A stretch of 64,000 nt of DNA from Salipaludibacillus sp. LMS25 (GCF_024362805.1 NZ_CP093299.1:3008001-3072000), one strand, 5' to 3'. Shown: positions 26,901 through 37,025, counted from the stretch's first letter. Made by a program: numbers and translations. Notes: generated by a model from the sequence alone, not told the origin.

Positions 26901-28520
26901 TCAGCTTAATGTTATTACCTGATCTGCTATGGCAAGTGTTGTATCACGATGAGAGACAATAACGAGCATTTTCTTATCTTTTTCGGCTTCTAAGGCATTT
27001 AAAATAATTTTTTCATTTAAGTAATCTAAATTGCTAGTTGGTTCATCTAATAGCATTAACGGGGCATCGTGTAAGAAAAGCCGAGCTAGTCCAATTCGCT
27101 GCCGTTCGCCATCTGATAACGAGCGGCCATGCTGGCCAACTTTCGTGTCATAGCCGTCTGGAAGTGAGATGATCCAGTCATGTAAAGACGCTTTTCGAGC
27201 GGCTGCCTCAATTTGTGCTAAGCTAGCATCAGGTTGACTAATGGCAATATTATGAGCGAGTGTGTCGGTAAAAATAAAAGTGGCTTGCTCCATATAGCCT
27301 TCCATTTTTCGAAGGGAGCTCGTATTAATACGCTCAATCGCTTTCTGATTAATTTTAATCACACCAGCTGCAGTGTTAAGATGGTACATCATTAAATTTA
27401 AAACGGTACTTTTTCCTACACCGCTCGGCCCCTTTATACCAATGATACCCGTGTGTGGAAGCTGTAATGAGAAGTTATCGAGTACCGATCCTTCGTTAGA
27501 ATAGGCGAATGAAACGTGCTCCAACGCTAACGTCTGATAGTCAACATCAACACCATCTAATACATCCTCTGTTTCAGGTTTTTCTAGCGTTAACTCGTAT
27601 AGTCGTTTTGCACTTGCTAATGTACTGACTAGCCCGTTCCCCAGGCCACTAACTGCTGATACCGCACCATAGGAACTCATCGTGGCGATGGTGACCATGA
27701 GGATATTCGCTAAGGGTAGTGCCAATGTGATCGTTAACGCTAACACACTTAATGTGGTGAGAAGAATGACACTACCAACTAAACTTGTCATCTTAAAGCC
27801 TTTTCTCAATATCAACGAAGATTGATGATTTAACGCTTGTCCTTGCTCTTTAATAAGATGCTCATGATGATCGAATAAGTGATGTTGCTTAATATCGGAC
27901 ACGCCTTCAATTGCTTCAATCATTTGTTGACTAAGGGCATCAAAAGCTGTTTTATAGTGATCACCATGTTTTTTACTCTGTTGGTAAAAATAATAAGGGA
28001 TTAGAATGCCGATAATAAGGTAGCTGATTAAGACAATCACACCTGATAACCAATGAAAGTAACTGATAAAGAGGGTGTTGATCACGACCATGATACTAGC
28101 TATGGCAACAGGCGACACTGTGTGGGCGAAGAAAACTTCAAGTGTTTCCACATCTGTAGTAATTGAAGAAATAAGCTTTCCACTCTGCTTTGTTTTTAAT
28201 TTAGCAGGAGCAAGGCGACGTAAGACCGTATAGAGTTGATCACGCACTTCAGCTAATAGCCAAAAGGCGATATCATGATTTAAATATTGTTCAAGGTAAC
28301 GCGCAAATCCCCTAATTAAAGCTGCTAGAATCATGGCAGTAAAGAAAAAGGTTAGCATGGCATCATGACCTTCAATGAGTTGAATTAAGGCGAATGTACC
28401 TAAAATGGGAATAGCGCCCACCGCTACCAAACTGATCACGCCAGAACTAATCGCTAAAAGCATTTTACCACGTCTTTTTTTAACAAATGTTAATAACCAT
28501 TTCAGGACGTCTAATTGCAT
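26901..28520 (-). CDS. ABC exporter-type half transporter 2 of the Fur-box operon
   Basis: 539 residues. Six membrane helices (about 15-300) form an exporter-type TMD; the C-terminal ATPase has Walker A GPSGVGKST, signature LSDGERQRIGLARL (noncanonical LSDGE), and Walker B APLMLLDEPTSNLD. I start at ATG 28520, which overlaps the preceding gene's stop as TAATG; the GTG at 28532 is an alternative. With the upstream half transporter it should form a CydDC/IrtAB-like heterodimer. Last gene of the operon. Confidence 0.88.
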   Translation of the reverse strand: MQLDVLKWLLTFVKKRRGKMLLAISSGVISLVAVGAIPILGTFALIQLIEGHDAMLTFFFTAMILAALIRGFARYLEQYLNHDIAFWLLAEVRDQLYTVLRRLAPAKLKTKQSGKLISSITTDVETLEVFFAHTVSPVAIASIMVVINTLFISYFHWLSGVIVLISYLIIGILIPYYFYQQSKKHGDHYKTAFDALSQQMIEAIEGVSDIKQHHLFDHHEHLIKEQGQALNHQSSLILRKGFKMTSLVGSVILLTTLSVLALTITLALPLANILMVTIATMSSYGAVSAVSGLGNGLVSTLASAKRLYELTLEKPETEDVLDGVDVDYQTLALEHVSFAYSNEGSVLDNFSLQLPHTGIIGIKGPSGVGKSTVLNLMMYHLNTAAGVIKINQKAIERINTSSLRKMEGYMEQATFIFTDTLAHNIAISQPDASLAQIEAAARKASLHDWIISLPDGYDTKVGQHGRSLSDGERQRIGLARLFLHDAPLMLLDEPTSNLDYLNEKIILNALEAEKDKKMLVIVSHRDTTLAIADQVITLS

Positions 28521-30250
28521 TAAACGGCACACCCTTTCATTAAATGGTGTTCTTGGGCGATTAAATGGCTAAACGCGCCATCTCGAATGCGAAGATCAGC
28601 AGGCTTACCACTTTCCACAAGACCCCCGCTGTCAAATACATAGACGTAGTCTGCTGCCTCAATTGTGTAGAGACGATGTGAGATGAAAATCACGATTTTA
28701 TGTTTAGCTAATGCCATCAGATTTTCTAAAATAATCGTTTCACTGGCTAAGTCCACACTAGCGGTAATTTCATCAAAAATATAGATGTCGCGATCGAGTA
28801 ATAAAGTTCGTGCTAACAGTAGCCGCTGTCTTTGACCGCCAGATAACTCTCGTCCGTTCTCACTTAACACGTGATCTAGCTTTAATGGAAGGGCATCTAC
28901 GAACGGAGTCAAATTAACTTTCTCTAACACGTGATGAAGGTCTTGATCGGTTAGTCTGTTGTTCCCCATCGTTAAATTGTCTCTAATCGATGTGGAGAAA
29001 ACATAGCTATGACGGTTGCTAATCGCTATTTTTTCTAATAACTGTTCTTGTTTAATGTTAGTGATACGATCATTATTCCATGTTATGTCCCCTGTATTAT
29101 GAGGTAGAAAACCTGCAAGTACCATTGCTAACGTACTTTTCCCTGAGCCTGATTGTCCGATAAATGCTGTGAACTGCCCTTTATGAAGTGTCAAGTTAAT
29201 GTCAGTTAAAGCGGGACGTTCTTCGTTTGGATAAGTAAACGACACATTCGTGATCGCTACTTGGCTAATGTGCTCAGTAGCTTCATTGCCGTCTTGTTTA
29301 TGCTCTGGTAACGCTAAAAAGTTAAATAACCTCTTTGTAGCCCCAATACCATTCATAGCAACATGAAAGAGTGAGCCGAGCTGACGTAATGGAATGAAAA
29401 ACTCAGCAGACAAAAGAATGAAGACAATCATCCCAGCTAACGAAAGTTGTCCGCTTTGGTAGCCGATTAATGCGAAACCGATACCGAGCGCTGCACCACC
29501 ATAAGCAACGATATCCATGACGATAATAGAATTTAACTGCATCATTAACACGCTCATCGTTGATTTTCTAAATGTTTCTGCAGTATCATTCATTTCACGA
29601 TGTTTCGCTTGATCGTGTTGATAAATTTTTAATGTGGATAATCCTTGAATTAATTCATAAAAGCTTTCACCAAGGTTTAAGTATTGGTTCCAATATTTAC
29701 TTAATATTTTCTTGGCGATTTTCATAATCAGTATAATAGAGAGGGGAATGACAGGAATTAACACTAATAAAACCAGTGCTACTTTCATGTGATAGACTGC
29801 TAAAACAACGAATAAACTTAGAGATGATACTAAACAGTAAAAGAGCTGAGGGAGAAACCGTGAAAAATAGTGCTCAAGTTGCTCAATCCCGTCAACCCCT
29901 AATTGGGTTAGACTAGAGGCTGACTCTTTACTATCTATCATGTTCAAGGCGAAGACTTTGCGAATGACTCGTTCTCTTAGTGAGAGGCGTAGCGTGGCTG
30001 ACGCTTGATGCACAGCTTTTGTCTGTAGCATGTGTAACATTATTTTACCGACAATGACACCACTAAACACGAGAATGAGATAAAAGATTTGCGAAGAACT
30101 AATCGTCTTGTGAAAAACGTGAACGAAGACATTTGCAATCGTAATCGTTAAATAAATCGATAAAAATAAACTAAGTAGTTTTGTTGCCACAATAAGAATA
30201 AGTGATCGTTTACTAGAACGAATCAACTTGAATAATCGGCTATCAATCAT
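28520..30250 (-). CDS. ABC exporter-type half transporter 1 of the Fur-box operon
   Basis: 576 residues. Six-helix TMD followed by an ATPase: Walker A IGQSGSGKSTLA (about 364-375), signature LSGGQRQRLLLAR, Walker B DIYIFDEITASVD, and switch FISHRLYTIEAAD. The Walker B Glu is followed by ITAS rather than PTSA, as in some heterodimeric exporters. Start ATG overlaps the upstream ECF ATPase stop as ATGA. Some exporter-fold pairs of this kind, such as mycobacterial IrtAB, import iron chelates; direction cannot be decided from sequence. Confidence 0.88.
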   Translation of the reverse strand: MIDSRLFKLIRSSKRSLILIVATKLLSLFLSIYLTITIANVFVHVFHKTISSSQIFYLILVFSGVIVGKIMLHMLQTKAVHQASATLRLSLRERVIRKVFALNMIDSKESASSLTQLGVDGIEQLEHYFSRFLPQLFYCLVSSLSLFVVLAVYHMKVALVLLVLIPVIPLSIILIMKIAKKILSKYWNQYLNLGESFYELIQGLSTLKIYQHDQAKHREMNDTAETFRKSTMSVLMMQLNSIIVMDIVAYGGAALGIGFALIGYQSGQLSLAGMIVFILLSAEFFIPLRQLGSLFHVAMNGIGATKRLFNFLALPEHKQDGNEATEHISQVAITNVSFTYPNEERPALTDINLTLHKGQFTAFIGQSGSGKSTLAMVLAGFLPHNTGDITWNNDRITNIKQEQLLEKIAISNRHSYVFSTSIRDNLTMGNNRLTDQDLHHVLEKVNLTPFVDALPLKLDHVLSENGRELSGGQRQRLLLARTLLLDRDIYIFDEITASVDLASETIILENLMALAKHKIVIFISHRLYTIEAADYVYVFDSGGLVESGKPADLRIRDGAFSHLIAQEHHLMKGCAV

Positions 30251-31734
30251 AATCGTGTCTCCTTAATGGGTGTTAATTTATCATGAAATATCTGTTTTAA
30301 TAAGTGAGGATGTTCAGCTAGGCTGAAGTCGTGACGAATTCTGTGATCGTCAATGTGTAAAATCCGCTCACAAATTTGCGTAATAAATTCAATATCATGC
30401 GAAATAATGAGAACGATCATCCCCTTTTCTTGTAAATAACGGATCATGTGGCAGACATGCGTCATATGATAAGCATCTAAACCGCTCGTTGGCTCATCTA
30501 ATAAAATCACTTTCTTTCCGGATAAAATCGCAGAGCCGAGGGCAACTCGTTGTTTCTGTCCGCCAGATAAAGATAAAGGATGGCGAGTGAGAAGAGGCTC
30601 TAATTCAAATGCTTCAACCACAACGTTAAACCATTCAAGCCGCCGTGCATTTAAACGCAACTCTTTAGCGACCTCTTCGCAAAATAATTGATAATGAACA
30701 TCTTGCATGACAAGATAACTGTTGCGGATTAATGTTTTTGTTTTACAAAACTGTCCATCTAGCTTGATTTGTCCTGTCGTTGGTTTAACGAGCCCAGCCA
30801 GCAGGTGGATTAACGTACTTTTACCAGCACCATTGCGGCCAACGAGCCCAATAATGTGTTGGTTATTTAGTGTCAACTGTGGTATTTCGAGAACATTCTC
30901 ATCCTTTCGCTTATAACGAAAAGTCATATTTTCGATGGTTAGTTCGTGTGGTGTCGAACCTTGTCTTGTTAGTTGTTCAGATACTTGATACAGTTGGTCA
31001 TCTGTTAAAGTACGAAGTCCGTCTTCTTGTAATGCTTTTAACGATTTGTTGCTTAACGTTTGATTTGAATAAATGTGCTTAATCCTCCCAGCTTCCATGA
31101 CGACATAGCGGTCAGCAATCCCTTGTAAGTAATAAAGACGATGTTCAGATATGATGATCGTTTTTCCTGATGTTTTCCAATCTACTAATCGTTTTCTTAA
31201 CTGCTCAATCGTCTGGTAATCTAAATGACTGGAAGGTTCATCCAAAATGAGAATACTAGGGTTCAACATATGGACAGACGCACAAGCTATCAACTGCTTT
31301 TGCCCACCAGAAAGCTCAAACATACGTTTTGATAGTAAGTGCTTAATTTGAAAGAAGTCACATGTATTTTTAAGGCGCGTTTCAATTTCAGCCGTTGGAA
31401 CACCGAGGTTTTCACAGCCGAAAACTAGTTCACTAAGGACCTCATTCGTGAAAAACTGTGTTTTAGGATTTTGAAAGACAGAGCCGATTTTTTCCGCAAA
31501 GTGATGAATAGCACTGTTTTTTAAATCCAATTGCTCAACACGGCCTTCTCCATCCCACTTGCCCTCATAAAGTTCAGCTATTAAGCCATTTAATAGCCGG
31601 GTTACCGTTGTTTTTCCACAGCCGCTTTTGCCGCATAAAATCACACACTCGCCTTGTTTAACCGACAACTCCAGACCTGTGACGCCATGCTGTTCTCGAT
31701 TGTAATGAAAAGAAAGATTAGATAAGTCAATCAT
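30247..31734 (-). CDS. ECF transporter A component, fused dual ATPase
   Basis: 495 residues with two ABC ATPase domains in tandem. First: Walker A CGKSGCGKTTVTRL, signature LSGGQKQLIACA, Walker B ILILDEPSSHLD. Second: Walker A VGRNGAGKSTLI (about 286-297), signature LSGGQKQRVALG, Walker B VILLDEPTSGLD. This is the fused EcfA1A2 layout. I start at ATG 31734, overlapping the T-component stop as ATGA; an upstream in-frame start at 31761 lies inside that gene. It energises the S/T membrane module encoded upstream. Confidence 0.92.
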   Translation of the reverse strand: MIDLSNLSFHYNREQHGVTGLELSVKQGECVILCGKSGCGKTTVTRLLNGLIAELYEGKWDGEGRVEQLDLKNSAIHHFAEKIGSVFQNPKTQFFTNEVLSELVFGCENLGVPTAEIETRLKNTCDFFQIKHLLSKRMFELSGGQKQLIACASVHMLNPSILILDEPSSHLDYQTIEQLRKRLVDWKTSGKTIIISEHRLYYLQGIADRYVVMEAGRIKHIYSNQTLSNKSLKALQEDGLRTLTDDQLYQVSEQLTRQGSTPHELTIENMTFRYKRKDENVLEIPQLTLNNQHIIGLVGRNGAGKSTLIHLLAGLVKPTTGQIKLDGQFCKTKTLIRNSYLVMQDVHYQLFCEEVAKELRLNARRLEWFNVVVEAFELEPLLTRHPLSLSGGQKQRVALGSAILSGKKVILLDEPTSGLDAYHMTHVCHMIRYLQEKGMIVLIISHDIEFITQICERILHIDDHRIRHDFSLAEHPHLLKQIFHDKLTPIKETRL

Positions 31735-32447
31735 GGCATCCACCCCATAATGTGATAACAAAGCAACAGAAAGGTGGTACTTATAACGAGCCAGTCGTGT
31801 GCTTTAACGCTAATGGTTGTGTAGCTTGTATGCTGACCGGGATAACTGATTCCTCTCGTTAAGGAAGCAGCTGCTAAATCGTCAGCAGTGGTCGTGGCAT
31901 TCATTAATAAAGGTACGAATATATGCTCAATGGCTTGGATAGGTTTAGAGAATAACCCCCAGATGCTCGTGGCAATCCCACGAAAAGCCATGGCCTTACG
32001 GATGTTTTGATAATCCTTCATGACAGAAGGGAAAAATCTAAGCATGACGGTCACAGGAATGATCACGTTGTGGGGGACGAGCAGTGTTTTTAAGGTAACA
32101 ATCCACTCGCTTGCTTTCGTCGTTGAAAAAGCGAAATAACCTGCCATGACACAAGGGAGAAATCGTCTCACTGCAACAGATAACACAGATAAAATCGTCG
32201 GAAGCACAGGGACAGTTATCACGTCTACTAAGACAAATTCTACAAAGCTCGCAATTAAAAAGATTGCCAGATAAATGAGTCCTTTTAGTCCTTTACCACT
32301 TACTACATAGAGACTAGTGAAAAATAGGATGCTAACCATTAATGGTAGTAAAGGGACGTGCAAGAACATGATCACATTGGCATAAATAAGTAAAACGAGC
32401 TTCGTTCGGGGATCGAAGCTAACTGGCTTGATGGACATGTCGTTCAT
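31731..32447 (-). CDS. ECF transporter T component
   Basis: 238-residue membrane protein with about five to six hydrophobic segments. The EcfT coupling region includes AMAFRGIAT (about 154-162) and AAASLTRGISYPGQHTSY (about 193-210), two Ala-x-x-x-Arg-Gly motifs that contact the ATPases. The start lies inside the end of the S-component gene (29-bp overlap); ATG 32438 is an alternative start. Confidence 0.9.
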   Translation of the reverse strand: MNDMSIKPVSFDPRTKLVLLIYANVIMFLHVPLLPLMVSILFFTSLYVVSGKGLKGLIYLAIFLIASFVEFVLVDVITVPVLPTILSVLSVAVRRFLPCVMAGYFAFSTTKASEWIVTLKTLLVPHNVIIPVTVMLRFFPSVMKDYQNIRKAMAFRGIATSIWGLFSKPIQAIEHIFVPLLMNATTTADDLAAASLTRGISYPGQHTSYTTISVKAHDWLVISTTFLLLCYHIMGWMP

Positions 32448-33030
32448 TCAACTTACTAAAGTGTTTGTCATATAAGTGATAGCCAATGATAGCCCCTGCA
32501 ATGCCACATATAAGAGTAACCCCCATCGATAAGACAAAGGTTGTTGAATTAATTGGTGCGAATAGGCGATTAATATAGTCGGCATCCTTACCGCGTTCAA
32601 TTAAACTTGCCTCATACATCCCTGGAATGAACCATAAAGGTAAAATCGGTCCGATTAAGCCAAAAGAAAAGGCTGTAAAGCTTATTACATTTAGCTTACG
32701 AGAGATGTAATCCCCTTTAGAAGCAATCCAATCAGCGAGGAGCGCGAATAACATACTTGGAATGAACGCTAATATAAAATGCCCGGATACAATGAAAAAT
32801 AGGCTCATCATCACACCCATTGTTGTAATCCCACCGAACATCTGAACACGATGACAAAGCAAAATATAAACAGTTCCACTTAGCAAAGCAGCAATAGCGG
32901 GAACGAATATGGATGACAATCCAGGTATGACGATAGATGATAGTAGTTGTGCAAGACCAGTAGCTAGAAAATAAACAGTGGAATAAACGCCGATTGTAAT
33001 AAGGTTCTTTATTTTGATAGTCTTTTTCAT
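32419..33030 (-). CDS. ECF transporter S component, MptD/Trep_Strep family
   Basis: 203 residues, five to six hydrophobic segments. The N-terminus KIKNLITIGVYSTVYFLATG and the AllSGTVYILLCHRV-type segment fit the MptD (Trep_Strep) family of substrate-binding S components, whose substrates are not well defined. AAAAGGAGATTAAG precedes the ATG. First gene of a five-gene minus-strand operon behind an extended -10 promoter and a Fur box, so an iron-related ligand (siderophore, haem or another metal chelate) is likely. Confidence 0.82.
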   Translation of the reverse strand: MKKTIKIKNLITIGVYSTVYFLATGLAQLLSSIVIPGLSSIFVPAIAALLSGTVYILLCHRVQMFGGITTMGVMMSLFFIVSGHFILAFIPSMLFALLADWIASKGDYISRKLNVISFTAFSFGLIGPILPLWFIPGMYEASLIERGKDADYINRLFAPINSTTFVLSMGVTLICGIAGAIIGYHLYDKHFSKLNERHVHQAS

Positions 33031-33061
33031 CTTAATCTCCTTTTAGCAAAATCTGATACAT

Positions 33062-33098
33062 ATTATATCAATAGTGAAAATGATTATCATTATCAATT
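33062..33098 (-). promoter_or_regulatory. Promoter with Fur box for the ECF/ABC operon
   Basis: On the minus strand GATAATGATAATCATTTTC (33078-33096) matches the classical 19-bp Fur box at 17-18 positions. Downstream is an extended -10 TGATATAAT (TATAAT at 33062-33067). The box covers the -35 region, so iron-loaded Fur would block the promoter. Confidence 0.82.
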
Positions 33099-33170
33099 AA
33101 ACCAGTGAATGTGAATTTTTTGTGAATGTTTTAACGATGAAATCAATGTCATAAGGAAGTTTCACGAGCA

Positions 33171-33210
33171 ATAAAACGATTTCATTTATTTTACGGAACT
33201 ATACGGATAA
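33171..33210 (-). repeat. Degenerate bcr1-like repeat, short B form
   Basis: Read on the minus strand: TTATCCGTATAGTTCCGTAAAA...GAAATCGTTTTAT, similar to the 53-bp B form at 41938-41990. It is followed (33211-33330) by a decayed GC-rich Bacillaceae repeat with AGCTGAAACGTAAG, as at 8988. Confidence 0.5.
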
Positions 33211-33428
33211 CAAAAAGTAGCTGAAACGTAAGACGGCGACTCCGAACACTTTCCTCTGTGTCGTACCTGACTAAAAGAAGGGTGCTGGTGGCGAGAAGAT
33301 CTCTCGTTTTCTAATCCAATGTTGTCTACCATCTTCCTCCCTCGTATAAATAGTCTAGCGTGATGTTTATCACTGTAATGTATTATTAGAAAAATTAAAA
33401 TAATCAAAAAGAGGAATGAGGGATAACG

Positions 33429-34666
33429 GTGGGAAAAATATGTTTGAATGACGTGTTATTAGAAGAAAATGTGACAGAGGTGTTTCATCCCACTTACAGG
33501 CAACCATTAGGTAATGGCAGTCGTGGGATCTCTCACTATGCGCTAACTCATGAACAAGCAGTCATTCATGCGGCTGACGGATATAGTCGATCGACCGGGA
33601 AAGTGGGGGTAGCGTTTATAACATCAGAATTCGGATTAGCGAATGCTGTAACAGGTTTAAATTCAGCACAAATTGATTCCATTCCTTTGCTCATTTTTGT
33701 CGGCCATGAGACATCGCATATAGATCGAGAGTTAGATGTCATGAGCATGTTGAATATGGTAGTGAAGCATCATTACACTGTGCATTCGATAGAGTCGCTT
33801 TTACAAGTTACGAGATGTGGTTTGCAATTAGCCGGTGAAGGACGGCCGGGAGTAGTCATCATTGAATGTCATACTCACCTCTTGCAAGCGGAAGGCGAAC
33901 GATCTCACATGATCTCTCATGGAGACGATGAATTAGCCAAAAAGAGGCGAGTAACAGACCCCGGAATAGAAAAAGTGCTAACGATGTTATCTCAAGCAGA
34001 GAAGTCCGTTATAATTGTGGGAGGGGGCCATTAATTCAGCGGCAAGTGAGGTGCTAGCAGAGTTTATTAGCAGGTAACATGCCGTTTGTAAGTACGCTAA
34101 TGGGAGTAGGGGCTTTAAGTGTTAATCATCCTCTTCATCTTGGAATGGTAGGGATGCATGGGACATTTGCCGCCAATAAGGCTGTTTATCGTGCAGATTT
34201 ATTAGTCTGTTTAGGTGTCCGTTTCAGTGATCGTATCGCTGGGAAAGTAGAAAGCTTTTCACCAAAATCTTGTAAAATACAAGTAGACATTGATCCAGCT
34301 GAACTTAACAAAAGAATTAAAGTGGACTGTCCTGTGATGAGTGACATTAAAACATTTCTAAATACGTTAACGAAACACGATTTACCTGTTGTCTCCGCTT
34401 GTTGGCAAAAGGAGACAAGTAGCTGGATAAAAAATGACCTTCCTTTTCAAAGAGAAAAGCACTATTTTATGACACCGCAAGCCATTATTACCCGTTTAAG
34501 CGCGTGTGCGGCAGAAGATGTCATCGTGGCAACAGATGTTGGCCAACATCAAATGTGGACAGCGCACTATTATCCTTTCAAAAGACCGAGGCAATTCCTT
34601 ACGTCGGGAGGGTTCGGTACGATGGGATACGGGTTACCGGCAGCAGCTTTTTTATCCCACTCTTAA
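33429..34666 (+). pseudogene. Acetolactate synthase-like ThDP enzyme, degenerate and truncated
   Basis: Large-subunit IlvB-type sequence: EQAVIHAADGYSRSTGKVGV (ThDP Glu region), VGMHGTFAANKAVYRADLLV, VRFSDRIAGKVESF and ATDVGQHQMWTAHYYPF. One extra G in the G-run at about 34021-34027 shifts IIVGGGAINSAASEVL out of frame, and a second shift at about 34070 separates it from NMPFVSTLMGVG. At GYGLPAAAF the sequence enters a 55-bp bcr1-like repeat and the C-terminal third, with the GDG...NN ThDP motif, is absent. Beyond the repeat there is no continuing homology. Nonfunctional. Confidence 0.9.
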
Positions 34667-34705
34667 GGGGCAGTAAAACCCCCACTGATTGAAGTTTAGC
34701 TTTAT
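34651..34705 (+). repeat. bcr1-like repeat, subfamily A, 55-bp deletion form
   Basis: Nearly identical to 16293-16347: TTTATCCCACTCTTAAGGGG...CCCCCACTGATTGAAG and TTTAGCTTTAT. It forms the end of the acetolactate synthase-like remnant; the left TTTAT is the last homologous codon region. Confidence 0.9.
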
Positions 34706-35155
34706 TAAGATCATGAGGGGTAATTTGACTAAACGTAATTTTAACAAAACTACGAATATTGTGAGATGAAGAAACTCAGGGAAAAAAGCGAGATGAGTTA
34801 CCCAATTAAAAATAAATGGAATAGAATAGGATGATACTTAACTCATTTCATAAGAATAAGTAACAACGCTAGATAAAGCCCAACCGTTATAAATCTGACC
34901 TCTCTCACAGCGTAACTATCAAAAAGGTCAAACGTAAAGTGCACAAGCAATTATCTGTTTTTCTAAGCAAATGAAGTGGCAAAAACAGCAACCCTCAACT
35001 CATAAAGTGCTCACATTATCCAAATGCTCTATTTCTAGCAATTCACTAAACACAAAGTTAACTTATAATATGGGTCTGCTATACTATTTATATGACGGCT
35101 CATTAACCGAAGCGATTGCTAATGGAAACGTAGACGCTCAGAACGGGAGGAAAAG
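34706..35155. other. Gene-free stretch upstream of the UbiB-like gene
   Basis: AT-rich sequence without a supported gene; an open frame at 34971-35210 lacks a ribosome binding site and homology. The promoter of the downstream gene probably lies near its 3' end. Confidence 0.4.
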
Positions 35156-36781
35156 ATGGGAACCACCAGAAGATTCATGCGCATGTATAAAATCATCGCA
35201 TTCGCTTTAACTATTTTAATCCGCATTTATTGGTATAAAATTCGTAAAAAATCACAGGCAGATTGGGATCGTTTATGGGGAGATATAGGGAGAGATTTCA
35301 GGGAAATACTCTTCGATTTAGAAGGTCTGCTTATAAAAATTGGCCAATTATTAAGTATTCGTGCTGATCTATTACCTCGCCCGTTTATTGAGCAAATTCA
35401 AGATTTGACAGATCAAGTACCACCATCACCGTGGCAGGAAATAGAAAGAGTTCTGACTGAAGAGTGGAAAAGTTCAATAGAAGACCACGTTACACAAGTG
35501 GAGACAGAAGCGATAGCATCAGCTTCAATCGGTGAAGTTTATCGAGCCACACTAAAAAGTGGTGAAAAAGTAGCAGTGAAAGTGCAACGTCCTAACATTC
35601 AGCAGATTGTCGAATCGGATTTCCGGACGCTCAGTATTATTATCTGGTTTGCCAATCATTTTGTACCATTACCTAAAGGGTTTATAAATCTAAATGTGTT
35701 ATTTAAGGAATTGAAGCAAGTCATTGAAGAGGAGCTTGATTTTTCAAAAGAAAAACAATCTCTGCAGTCATTTAAAAAGCGGTTCGAACATTATGATGAG
35801 GTCATAATCCCATCTATTAGTGAAGAGCTAAGTACATCCAAAGTATTAGTGATGGAATGGGTAGATGGGATTAAATTAACCGATGAAGCTGCTTTAAACA
35901 ATCTTAACATCACGAAGCAAGAGCTGGCTAAACGGATTACAGAGATTTTTTTGCCGCAATGGCTTGAGCCAGGTAGTTTTCATGCCGATCCCCATACAGG
36001 GAACCTTCTTCTTTCAAAAGAAGGAAAAGTTATCTTACTCGATTTTGGAATGATCGGAACTATTTCAAAAAATGATGCGATGAATTTTCAAAGGCTAATA
36101 GAAAGTCTATTATCAAAAAATTATTCTCAAGCTGTGGAAGTACTCATCCAACTTGATTTCCTCCTACCGGACGCTGAACCACGGACGATGGAAAAGCTGT
36201 TAGCAGAAATTATGACTTTTCAACCTTCTCAATTACAAGTGATGGATTTGATTTCTTTAAAACTTGAGATGGCAAATATGATACAAGTCCTTCCAATCCA
36301 AGTCCCTACAAGATTTGTATTTTTAGGACGTTCATTTATGACGGTTGAGGGGATTTTAGCGATGTTAATTGGAGAAGATGAGATCATTGATGAAGTAAAA
36401 CCAGTCTTTTTGAAGTGGTTGCAAACACGAGGTAATACAAAATGGCACTTCGTCTCGTATTGGTTCCAATCTCAGCCGATGTTTAAAATTGTCCACACTG
36501 TTAACGATTTTTTAAAATTGCCCAAGCGTATGGAAGATTTGAAAGAATTAGAACAACGCAGACAGTTTCAGTTTACGATGTATGAAAACAGCAAGCGGCA
36601 TTGTTTCCAAGTGACCTTAATCGGAGGCATCGCTAGTGGAATCGGATTATATTTTTCCGAGCCAATGCTAGGATATAGTGGATTAGTCGTTGGTATACTG
36701 GGCTTATTAAGTTATGGCGTTATGAGTTATAAGTTGAGAAAATGGTTAAAATACATGCATCCAAAAAGAAAGACGTCATAA
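35156..36781 (+). CDS. ABC1/UbiB family atypical kinase-like protein
   Basis: 541 residues. The UbiB signatures are clear: KxGQ motif LIKIGQLLSIRADLLP (about 60-75), Ala-rich nucleotide loop ASIGEVYRATL, VAVKVQRP with the Lys, HADPHTGNLL catalytic loop and VILLDFGMIG (DFG). Two C-terminal hydrophobic segments (about 485-530) anchor it to the membrane. UbiB/AarF proteins are needed for isoprenoid quinone metabolism in other bacteria; the partner in a menaquinone-type Bacillaceae cell is not known. GGGAGG precedes the ATG. Monocistronic. Confidence 0.92.
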   Translation: MGTTRRFMRMYKIIAFALTILIRIYWYKIRKKSQADWDRLWGDIGRDFREILFDLEGLLIKIGQLLSIRADLLPRPFIEQIQDLTDQVPPSPWQEIERVLTEEWKSSIEDHVTQVETEAIASASIGEVYRATLKSGEKVAVKVQRPNIQQIVESDFRTLSIIIWFANHFVPLPKGFINLNVLFKELKQVIEEELDFSKEKQSLQSFKKRFEHYDEVIIPSISEELSTSKVLVMEWVDGIKLTDEAALNNLNITKQELAKRITEIFLPQWLEPGSFHADPHTGNLLLSKEGKVILLDFGMIGTISKNDAMNFQRLIESLLSKNYSQAVEVLIQLDFLLPDAEPRTMEKLLAEIMTFQPSQLQVMDLISLKLEMANMIQVLPIQVPTRFVFLGRSFMTVEGILAMLIGEDEIIDEVKPVFLKWLQTRGNTKWHFVSYWFQSQPMFKIVHTVNDFLKLPKRMEDLKELEQRRQFQFTMYENSKRHCFQVTLIGGIASGIGLYFSEPMLGYSGLVVGILGLLSYGVMSYKLRKWLKYMHPKRKTS

Positions 36782-36810
36782 ATATAAGAACATGGCTCTA
36801 TATAGTGACG

Positions 36811-36845
36811 AAACGCTCTTTCCCATTGTAAAGGGCGTTTTTACG
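36811..36845 (+). terminator. Terminator of the UbiB-like gene
   Basis: AAACGCTCTTT pairs with AAAGGGCGTTT (one G-T pair), followed by TTACG and T-rich sequence. Confidence 0.75.
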
Positions 36846-37002
36846 TTTCATACATTGAAGCGAAACTATTAAGTATAGATTTAAAGAAACAAGTCGCTAT
36901 GACGTTACCAAAGGAAACCCTCAGAAAGAGCCTTAGTAAATATAAAAGCTTCCCCCCCGCGCTGGATAATAGAATCCTTATAAGTTATAAGGGTGTCGAT
37001 AT

Positions 37003-37018
37003 TTCAGCTTGCTGAAAC
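37003..37018. repeat. Small palindromic repeat TTTCAGCTTGCTGAAA, copy 1
   Basis: The 16-mer with following CGAG occurs again at 42454-42469. It follows a run of C residues in both places, so it may be part of a second small repeat family. Confidence 0.5.
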
Positions 37019-37025
37019 GAGCTCG

